This document shows, piece by piece, positions 33,180-39,523 of a DNA stretch of 39,523 nt; within the stretch, counting starts at the first letter, position 1, and the number at the start of each line of letters is the position of its first letter. A program made the position numbers and the translations under genes. Source of the DNA: Bacteroidales bacterium (GTDB lineage: Bacteria; Bacteroidota; Bacteroidia; Bacteroidales; UBA4417); assembly GCA_030654075.1 (NCBI GenBank), contig JAURYB010000128.1, positions 1 through 39,523 on the forward strand. The letters run 5' to 3'. Under the pieces are notes generated by a model that worked only from the letters and a program-made list of their open reading frames with translations, was not told the origin of the DNA and searched no databases.

Positions 33180-33887
33180 ATGAAAAAAATTGTAATCCTG
33201 GTACAGGTTATAGGCCTTACCTTGTTAATGGCTTGTAAATCAGGGGGTTCAGGAAATATTAGCAGCCTCGATCAACCTTATGGTGAAGAAAGTGGAATTG
33301 TTACCTACAAACCTATAAACAGAATGGGTGTTAAACTTACGCTGACCATGTATTTTGATGATTACGGAAAAAAGGAAAGGCGCGAAACCGTGGTTGCAGG
33401 CGATATGAATGGAATGGTATTGCGTCAGCATACAATTGATATCCGTGATGGGAATGTTATGTATCATTATGAAATTGAAAATAATATCGGCGGAAAGGAC
33501 ATGGCTAAAAAAAATGTTTATAAAACCAACCTTACTCCTGATATGTATGAACAGATGAATGTAGGAACATTGAGTAAAAAACTCAAAAAGCAGCTTGATT
33601 TTAAAGATGAAGGCAAAGAAACAGTTGCCGGTCTCGCAGGAATCAAGTATTCTGTTGTTCCTGACAGCGCTAATCCAACAAATCGCGTAACCCGGGTACA
33701 TTATAAAAATATTCCGATTAAAGTTACGACAGGGCAAATGGAAATTATTGCTGACAAAGTAGATTTTGACGCAAATGTTCCAGCCGAAAAATTTGCTCTT
33801 CCAGCAGGTTATAACGTTGTTAACCAGCCTACACAACAAATGCCACAGGCACCGGCCGAAGCACCTGCAGAAGAAGAAAAAAAATAA
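33180..33887 (+). CDS. Lipoprotein of unknown function
   Basis: Family not recognised. The 235-aa product begins MKKIVILVQVIGLTLLMACKS with lipobox LMAC (Cys19). The mature part looks all-beta and soluble: VKLTLTMYFDDYGKKERRE, NVMYHYEIENNIGG, a helical MYEQMNVGTLSKKLKKQLDF, then AGIKYSVVPDS and IPIKVTTGQMEIIADKVDF. The alternating strands suggest a LolA-like or DUF4412-like beta-sheet shell (weak inference). The C-terminus is Pro/Ala/Glu-rich (PQAPAEAPAEEEKK) and probably disordered. It has its own promoter and terminator, so it is monocistronic. Confidence 0.85.
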   Translation: MKKIVILVQVIGLTLLMACKSGGSGNISSLDQPYGEESGIVTYKPINRMGVKLTLTMYFDDYGKKERRETVVAGDMNGMVLRQHTIDIRDGNVMYHYEIENNIGGKDMAKKNVYKTNLTPDMYEQMNVGTLSKKLKKQLDFKDEGKETVAGLAGIKYSVVPDSANPTNRVTRVHYKNIPIKVTTGQMEIIADKVDFDANVPAEKFALPAGYNVVNQPTQQMPQAPAEAPAEEEKK

Positions 33888-33915
33888 CAGAATTCAATTT
33901 TGATCCTATTACTAC

Positions 33916-33946
33916 GGCCTGCTAAATGCAGGCTGTTTGTTTTTTA
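33916..33946 (+). terminator. Intrinsic terminator after the 33180 lipoprotein gene
   Basis: Stem GCCTGC/GCAGGC (33917-33922 with 33928-33933) with a TAAAT loop, followed by TGTTTGTTTTTT. Confidence 0.85.
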
Positions 33947-34068
33947 CCTTCTGAAGAACTACATTCGATTAACAGTTTTTAGCGAAAAGCAGGGAACAAT
34001 ATGGGCCTTAACTTTGTTTTGTAATGAGATATTCAAAAGAAAACAGGCAAAAACCCGTTAAATATTGG

Positions 34069-34076
34069 TAAATTTG
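34069..34076 (+). promoter_or_regulatory. -7 promoter box for lpdA (TAAATTTG)
   Basis: TAnnTTTG match 25 bases before ATG 34102, in the spacer after the preceding terminator. Confidence 0.62.
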
Positions 34077-34101
34077 CCGCTCATTTAAAAATTCACTACA
34101 T

Positions 34102-35493
34102 ATGAATTATGATGTTATTGTAATTGGCAGCGGTCCAGGTGGTTATGTAGCTGCTATCAGGGCTTCTCAACTTGGTTTAAAAACTGCAGTTGTTGAAAAA
34201 TCAGAACTCGGAGGCGTTTGCCTGAACTGGGGGTGTATTCCTACCAAAGCTTTACTTAAAAGCGCGCAGGTGTACAATTATCTGAAACATAGTGCCGATT
34301 ACGGAATAACTATGGAAGGAACAGCTATAGCTGATCTTCCTGAAATGGTAAAAAGAAGCCGCGGAGTTGCCGATGGCATGAGCAAAGGAATTCAGTTTCT
34401 GCTCAAAAAGAATAAAATCGATCACATACAAGGTTTTGGGAAAGTAAAACCTGGCAAAAAAGTAGAAATTACGGATGCCGAAGGCAAAGTTTCCGAATTA
34501 ACCGCTTCGCACATTATCATTGCCACTGGTGCGCGCTCCCGCGAATTACCAAACCTGAAACAGGATGGCAAACACATTATAGGTTATCGTGAAGCAATGA
34601 CTTTGACTGTCAAGCCTAAAAGTATGGTTGTAGTCGGATCTGGCGCTATAGGTTCAGAATTTGCACATTTTTACAACAGTATTGGTGTTCAGGTTACACT
34701 TGTTGAATTTCTGCCCAATATTGTTCCTATCGAAGACGAAGAAGTATCAAAACAACTGGAACGCAGCTTTAAAAAAGCAGGCATAAAAGTAATGACTTCA
34801 TCCTCCGTTGAAGCAGTTGAAATATCAGGCGATATCTGTAAAGTAACTATCAAAACGCCAAAAGCTAATGAGGTAATTGAATGTGACATCGTACTTTCGG
34901 CTGTTGGGATTGCTACCAACCTCGAAGGTATCGGACTCGAAGAAACCGGTATTAAATCGGACAAAGGCAAAGTACTGGTTGATGAATTCTATCGTACCAA
35001 TGTTCATGGATACTATGCAATCGGGGATATAGTAAGCGGTCCGGCGCTGGCACACGTTGCTTCACACGAAGGAATTACCTGTGTCGAAAAAATAGCCGGA
35101 TTGAATGTTGAAGCTATGGATTATGGAAATATTCCGGGATGTACTTACACCTCGCCCGAAATTGCTTCAGTTGGAATGACCGAAAAAGCCGCAAAAGAAG
35201 CTGGTTATGAGATAAAAGTGGGTAAATTTCCGTTTTCAGCTTCTGGGAAAGCCAGCGCTGCCGGTGCAAAAGATGGGTTTATCAAAGTAATTTTCGACGC
35301 GAAATACGGTGAATGGCTTGGTGCTCATTTTATTGGTGATAACGTTACCGAATTAATTGCGGAAGTGGTTGTTGCCCGTAAACTCGAAACTACAGCACAT
35401 GAAATAATCAAATCCGTTCACCCGCATCCTACTATGAGCGAAGCTGTTATGGAAGCTGTAGCTGCTGCTTATGGAGAAGTGATTCATTTATAA
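34102..35493 (+). CDS. lpdA: Dihydrolipoyl dehydrogenase (E3)
   Basis: Flavoprotein that reoxidises dihydrolipoamide in 2-oxoacid dehydrogenase complexes or the glycine cleavage system, reducing NAD+. The 463-aa product has the FAD start YDVIVIGSGPGGYVAAIRA, the redox disulfide GGVCLNWGCIP (Cys40, Cys45), the NAD fold VVVGSGAIGSEFAHFYNSIG, the second FAD motif YYAIGDI and the C-terminal His-Glu pair in HPHPTMSEA. All family residues are intact. No E1 or E2 adjoins; the E1 fusion at 4294 is a likely partner (inference). The gene is followed at once by a 339-bp heptamer array. Confidence 0.97.
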   Translation: MNYDVIVIGSGPGGYVAAIRASQLGLKTAVVEKSELGGVCLNWGCIPTKALLKSAQVYNYLKHSADYGITMEGTAIADLPEMVKRSRGVADGMSKGIQFLLKKNKIDHIQGFGKVKPGKKVEITDAEGKVSELTASHIIIATGARSRELPNLKQDGKHIIGYREAMTLTVKPKSMVVVGSGAIGSEFAHFYNSIGVQVTLVEFLPNIVPIEDEEVSKQLERSFKKAGIKVMTSSSVEAVEISGDICKVTIKTPKANEVIECDIVLSAVGIATNLEGIGLEETGIKSDKGKVLVDEFYRTNVHGYYAIGDIVSGPALAHVASHEGITCVEKIAGLNVEAMDYGNIPGCTYTSPEIASVGMTEKAAKEAGYEIKVGKFPFSASGKASAAGAKDGFIKVIFDAKYGEWLGAHFIGDNVTELIAEVVVARKLETTAHEIIKSVHPHPTMSEAVMEAVAAAYGEVIHL

Positions 35494-35832
35494 GACGGAA
35501 GACGGAAGTCGGAAGACAGAAGTCGGAAGTCGGAAGTCGGAAGACGGAAGTCGGAAGTCGGAAGACAGAAGTCGGAAGACAGAAGTCGGAAGTCGGAAGT
35601 CGGAAGACGGAAGTCGGAAGACAGAAGTCGGAAGTCGGAAGACAGAAGTCGGAAGTCGGAAGACAGAAGACAGAAGACAGAAGTCGGAAGACGGAAGTTG
35701 GAAGTCGGAAGTCGGAAGACAGAAGACAGAAATCGGAAGACAGAAGTCGGAAGACAGAAGTCGGAAGACGGAAGTCGGAAGACAGAATTTGAAAGTCAGA
35801 AGACAGAAGTCGGAAGTCGGAAGACGGAAGAA
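35494..35832 (+). repeat. Long purine-rich heptamer array ([AG]GAAG[TA]C, about 48 units)
   Basis: It starts directly after the lpdA stop and runs about 339 bp. Units are GGAAGTC, GGAAGAC, AGAAGTC and AGAAGAC in irregular alternation, with few other changes. It is the longest of three arrays with the same unit and orientation. From 35849 a short CCTAATCCC/CCTAACCCC stretch leads to rfbC. No gene is present. Confidence 0.97.
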
Positions 35833-35886
35833 TAATATCGTTACTGCGCTAAAACCTAATCCCTAAAACCTAACCCCTTTATCTAC

Positions 35887-36426
35887 ATGGAACTCATTCC
35901 CACAGCAATCCCGGATGTAATAATTATAAAGCCAGATGTATTTGGTGATGACCGTGGCTATTTTTTTGAATCATTTCATGTTGAAAAATTTGCTGCTTTT
36001 GGTATCACTGAGCCTTTTGTACAAAGTAATGAGTCGCGTTCGCAAAAAGATGTATTACGTGGACTTCATTATCAGCTTGAGCCATTTGCACAGGGGAAAC
36101 TGGTGCGGGTTATAAGAGGTGCAGTACTCGATATAGCTGTTGACATAAGGCAAAATTCACCAACTTTCGGAAAATGGGTTTCGATGAAACTTACCGGTGA
36201 AAATAAATGGATTTGCTGGATTCCGAAAGGCTTTGCACATGGTTTTGTATGCCTCGAAGATGATACGATTTTCACCTATAAATGTTCAGGATTGTATAAC
36301 AAATCTTCCGAAGCAAGCATCCGCTGGAATGACCCTGAACTAAATATCGACTGGGGAATTACAAATCCCTTGTTGTCGGAGAAAGATGTACAGGCACCTT
36401 TGTTTAAAGATGCCAGGTTATTCTGA
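35887..36426 (+). CDS. rfbC: dTDP-4-dehydrorhamnose 3,5-epimerase
   Basis: Double epimerisation of dTDP-4-keto-6-deoxyglucose, the third step of dTDP-L-rhamnose synthesis for surface glycans; cytoplasmic cupin dimer. The 179-aa product has DDRGYFFESFH, the catalytic His61 in VLRGLHYQ, WIPKGFAHGF, the active-site Tyr131 in FTYKCSGLYN, and SIRWNDPELNIDW near the end. The length is standard. rfbA, rfbB and rfbD are not nearby, so it is an isolated member of the pathway. ATG 35887. Its promoter is unclear because a repeat array fills the upstream region. The lytic transglycosylase gene follows by 60 bp. Confidence 0.96.
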   Translation: MELIPTAIPDVIIIKPDVFGDDRGYFFESFHVEKFAAFGITEPFVQSNESRSQKDVLRGLHYQLEPFAQGKLVRVIRGAVLDIAVDIRQNSPTFGKWVSMKLTGENKWICWIPKGFAHGFVCLEDDTIFTYKCSGLYNKSSEASIRWNDPELNIDWGITNPLLSEKDVQAPLFKDARLF

Positions 36427-36486
36427 GTCCAAAGCTTGCGTTTACCGGAGGTTAAAATAACATTCGGTTCAATTAATAAATTATAA

Positions 36487-37491
36487 ATGAGTAAAAGATT
36501 CATATTTATTTTTGCACTTGTTGCTTTTGCTGCTTTCGAAGGTTTTTACTATTCACGAAGCTCAGGGAAGTCGGCATCCGATTCTGATTATCAGAAAGCT
36601 TTTCTTCACAGTAATAAAATCTTCTCGTTAGTTTTGCCCGATAAAGCCGAATTCGCATCCGAAGAAGCCCCGATGGGCTTGTATTATGTCCGCGAAGGTC
36701 TTGACCGGGAATTGATGGTAAATACCTATTGGCATTCCTCAACCTTGCTGATGCTAAAAAAATCGAACCGGTATTTTCATCTCATTATTCCGATTTTGAA
36801 AAGGAACAACATCCCCGAAGATTTCAAATACCTGGCACTGATCGAAAGCGGTTTATCCAATGTTCAATCACAAGCCGGTGCTGCTGGATTCTGGCAAATA
36901 ATTCCTGGTACAGCTAAACATTTTGGTCTTGAAATATCTGAACAAGTAGACGAAAGATACCACATTGAAAAAGCTACTGAAGCGGCATGCAAACTCCTGA
37001 GAGGATCATATAATAAATACGGAAGCTGGACTCTTGCCGCAGCAGCTTACAACGTTGGGGAAGGCCGAATCTCGAAAGAACTTGAGAGACAGAAAGCAAA
37101 CAATTATTACGATTTGTATCTGCCCGATGAAACCATGCGCTATGTTTACCGTATCATCGCTCTGAAATTATTGTATGAACACCCGACTGAATACGGATAC
37201 TTTATCCGTAAGAAAGACCTGTATCCTCCAATTCCCACCTACACCGTAACTATAGATTCGAGTATTACGAACCTTCCGGTATTTGCCAAATCTATGAAAA
37301 TCAATTATCGTTTACTAAAGGAATTTAATCCCTGGTTACGTTCGGATAAGCTGACAAATCCCGGAAAGAAAAAATATCTGCTGACACTTCCAAAGAAAGG
37401 CTTTGAAGAATTCGATAAATTGCTGGCTGAAATTGAAAATGCGGAACAGATTTTTAACGATACCATTACTGCCGGTTCATTAGACAAATAG
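36487..37491 (+). CDS. Lytic transglycosylase (SLT-domain, MltD-like) without LysM repeats
   Basis: Cleaves peptidoglycan between MurNAc and GlcNAc with anhydro-MurNAc formation; envelope-located. The 334-aa product has an N-terminal hydrophobic signal or anchor (FIFIFALVAFAAFEGF, no lipobox Cys) and an SLT domain around 105-230 with catalytic Glu120 in ALIESGLSN, GAAGFWQIIPGTAKHFGL and AAAYNVGEGRI. The C-terminal 100 residues (YPPIPTYTVTID... to the end) hold one LysM-like fold at most, not the repeated LysM of MltD. ATG 36487. Same strand as rfbC and uvrA; an operon is possible but no promoter box was found. Confidence 0.9.
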   Translation: MSKRFIFIFALVAFAAFEGFYYSRSSGKSASDSDYQKAFLHSNKIFSLVLPDKAEFASEEAPMGLYYVREGLDRELMVNTYWHSSTLLMLKKSNRYFHLIIPILKRNNIPEDFKYLALIESGLSNVQSQAGAAGFWQIIPGTAKHFGLEISEQVDERYHIEKATEAACKLLRGSYNKYGSWTLAAAAYNVGEGRISKELERQKANNYYDLYLPDETMRYVYRIIALKLLYEHPTEYGYFIRKKDLYPPIPTYTVTIDSSITNLPVFAKSMKINYRLLKEFNPWLRSDKLTNPGKKKYLLTLPKKGFEEFDKLLAEIENAEQIFNDTITAGSLDK

Positions 37492-37531
37492 GAATGATTT
37501 TTTTTGAAATGGCATTTACTACTTATTACGT

Positions 37532-39523
37532 ATGAATCAGGGCAGCAATAATCAAGTACCGCTTGAAGAACAGGAAATCACGCACCAGGAATATCTTGAA
37601 GTTTATGGCGCGCGGGTGCATAACCTGAAGAATATTGATGTAATTATTCCCCGCGATAAGTTAGTCGTTGTTACTGGTTTGAGCGGAAGCGGAAAATCAT
37701 CGCTAGCTTTCGATACCATTTATGCCGAGGGTCAGCGCCGGTATATGGAAACATTTTCGGCTTACGCCCGGCAGTTTATGGGCGATATCGAACGTCCGGA
37801 TGTAGATAAAATTACCGGATTAAGCCCTGTTATTTCCATCGAGCAGAAAACTACCAACCGGAATCCACGCTCTACGGTCGGAACTATTACTGAAATTTAT
37901 GATTTCCTTCGGCTGCTCTATGCAAGAGCTGGCGAAGCATTTTCCTTTGTTTCGGGCCAGAAAATGGTTCGTTATACCGACACGCAGATTATTGATCTGA
38001 TATTGGAAAATTATTCTGAAAAAACAATTTATATACTCGCGCCCTTGGTTCGAGGCCGTAAAGGCCACTATCGTGAACTCTTTGAGCAGATCAGGAAACA
38101 AGGATTTTTAAAAGTCCGTGTGGATGGCGAAGTGAGCGAAATCACTTTCGGAATGCAAGTCGACAGGTATAAGATCCATGATATTGAAGCCGTTATTGAT
38201 ACGATTAAAGTCAATGAAAAATCGCTGACCAGGCTTACCGCTTCTATACAAACCGCATTACGGCAAGGAAAAAGTGCCTTGATGGCAATGGAAGTAACAG
38301 CCAAAGAAGCAAGGTTTTACAGCCGGTTGCTGATGGATCCTGAAACAGGGATCGCGTACGACGAGCCGGAACCTAACAGTTTTTCTTATAATTCGCCTTA
38401 TGGATATTGCCCTCGCTGTAAAGGGTTAGGATATATTTCGGAAATTGACCTGGTTAAAGTTATTCCTGATACTTCAAAAAGCATCAGGAAAGGAGGTATC
38501 GCCCCGGTTGGTGAGTATAAACCAACCTGGATTTTCAGACAGCTGGAAGCAATTTCACATAAATATCATTTTACACTTGATACTCCTTTAAGTGATATTC
38601 CGGATGAAGCCATCGAAACCATTTTATATGGCTCAGAGGAAGTTATTAAGGTTAAAAACGATTATCTTGGTGTAACTTCATCATACTCACTCAATTTTGA
38701 AGGGATTGTCCAACATATTCTGAATCAAAATGAGGCTGGTAATCCTGAAGGATTGAAACGCTGGGCCGAAGGATTTATGAATTCAGTTGAATGTCCTGAC
38801 TGCAATGGATCGCGGCTAAAGAAGGAATCGTTATTTTACAAGATTAACGATAAAAATATCGCAGAACTTTCGAAAATGGACCTGGTGAATCTTTCGGAAT
38901 GGTTCGATAATCTTGAACCACACCTGGAAGAGCGGCAAAAACTGATCGCTCACGAAATTATCCGTGAAATTCAAAGCCGCTTATCATTTTTATTGAATGT
39001 CGGTCTCGATTATTTATCACTTAACCGTACTTCCGGAAGCCTTTCAGGAGGCGAATCACAGCGCATACGTCTGGCTACTCAAATCGGATCACAATTAGTT
39101 GGAGTGCTTTACATTCTTGATGAACCAAGCATCGGCCTTCATCAGCGCGATAACCACAGGCTTATTGCATCATTGAAAAACCTGCGGGATACCGGCAACT
39201 CGGTAATTGTAGTTGAGCATGACCAGGATATGATTCTGGCTGCCGATCATGTTATTGATATGGGACCGGGAGCAGGAACTCATGGCGGACACATTGTTGC
39301 TCAGGGATCGCCCGAAACGCTGTTAAAATTAAACAGTGTCACTTGTCAATACCTCTCAGGCAGGAAGAAAATTGCGCTTCCACTTAAGCGTCGGAAACTC
39401 GAAAATGGCTTTCTTACGTTAACAGGCGCTACTGGCAATAACCTGAAAAATGTCGATTTAAAACTTCCTTTGGGCGTTTTCACATGCATTACCGGTGTTT
39501 CAGGGAGTGGCAAATCCAGCCTG
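37532..39523 (+). CDS. uvrA: Excinuclease ABC subunit A (5' part; runs off the window)
   Basis: DNA-damage sensor of nucleotide excision repair, a dimeric ABC ATPase acting with UvrB. The 664 codons from ATG 37532 to the window end are open; the full protein is about 940 aa. Visible parts are Walker [10 protein letters not shown] (49-57), [35 protein letters not shown], the second half of zinc finger 1 (CPRC, Cys293/Cys296), CPDCNGSRL (Cys421/Cys424), signature [12 protein letters not shown], Walker [15 protein letters not shown], and the second Walker [10 protein letters not shown] at the very end. The first CxxC of zinc finger 1 is missing. It begins 40 bp after the transglycosylase stop. 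Confidence 0.97.
   Translation, partial: MNQGSNNQVPLEEQEITHQEYLEVYGARVHNLKNIDVIIPRDKLVVVTGLSGSGKSSLAFDTIYAEGQRRYMETFSAYARQFMGDIERPDVDKITGLSPVISIEQKTTNRNPRSTVGTITEIYDFLRLLYARAGEAFSFVSGQKMVRYTDTQIIDLILENYSEKTIYILAPLVRGRKGHYRELFEQIRKQGFLKVRVDGEVSEITFGMQVDRYKIHDIEAVIDTIKVNEKSLTRLTASIQTALRQGKSALMAMEVTAKEARFYSRLLMDPETGIAYDEPEPNSFSYNSPYGYCPRCKGLGYISEIDLVKVIPDTSKSIRKGGIAPVGEYKPTWIFRQLEAISHKYHFTLDTPLSDIPDEAIETILYGSEEVIKVKNDYLGVTSSYSLNFEGIVQHILNQNEAGNPEGLKRWAEGFMNSVECPDCNGSRLKKESLFYKINDKNIAELSKMDLVNLSEWFDNLEPHLEERQKLIAHEIIREIQSRLSFLLNVGLDYLSLNRTSGSLSGGESQRIRLATQIGSQLVGVLYILDEPSIGLHQRDNHRLIASLKNLRDTGNSVIVVEHDQDMILAADHVIDMGPGAGTHGGHIVAQGSPETLLKLNSVTCQYLSGRKKIALPLKRRKLENGFLTLTGATGNNLKNVDLKLPLGVFTCITGVSGSGKSSL

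Noticed and set aside
35494..35832. CRISPR array
   Set aside because: The units are 7 bp, directly abutting, with no unique spacers and no cas genes.

Overview
The window looks like a chromosomal segment of a member of the Bacteroidota, probably Bacteroidales-like. Four things suggest this: Bacteroidetes-type -7 promoter boxes (TAnnTTTG) in front of many genes, a giant PKD-repeat protein ending in a gliding-motility/type IX secretion (T9SS) sorting domain, a fused alpha-beta E1 2-oxoacid dehydrogenase, and many short lipoproteins. Most genes are housekeeping or central metabolism. No rRNA, tRNA, CRISPR array, phage module or transposase gene was seen.

Layout. 1-4.2 kb: def, ruvX, dapD, a GT-B glycosyltransferase and tsaC. 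4.3-8 kb: fused E1 dehydrogenase and a HerA-like ATPase. 8.1-13.9 kb: a secreted protein of 1943 aa with 21 PKD-like repeats, facing the HerA-like gene across a shared bidirectional terminator. 14.3-17 kb: ROK sugar kinase and FucP-type sugar transporter, separated by a 184-bp palindromic element. 17.5-21.4 kb: an exported GATase1-like protein, dnaB and a DUF1573 protein. 21.5-24.1 kb: a lipoprotein and a DAK2-DegV (FakA/FakB-like) fusion. 24.2-27.2 kb: a SAM-I riboswitch driving a metB-like gene and then hom. 27.5-30.7 kb: msrA, a lipoprotein gene broken by a stop codon, an esterase lipoprotein, DUF190 and crcB. 31-35.5 kb: a methionine gamma-lyase-like PLP enzyme divergent from an Lrp/AsnC regulator, a lipoprotein and lpdA. 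35.9-39.5 kb: rfbC, a lytic transglycosylase and the first 664 codons of uvrA, which runs off the window end.

Functional links. The SAM riboswitch joins cystathionine gamma-synthase and homoserine dehydrogenase in methionine synthesis. The Lrp-type regulator probably controls the neighbouring sulfur amino-acid lyase. LpdA (E3) could serve the E1 fusion encoded about 28 kb away. The sugar transporter and ROK kinase form an uptake and phosphorylation pair.

The most unusual content is in two places. First, the PKD protein has a hidden three-domain (A-B-C) higher-order repeat and a ladder of cysteine pairs. Second, the intergenic DNA is dense with small dispersed repeats: a TIR-bounded palindromic element in four copies, purine-rich heptamer satellites in three places, GTTCAAG-type arrays, a 41-bp motif present in inverted orientation at 40/41 identity, and small perfect palindromes. 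All calls come from reading the sequence; no database search was run.
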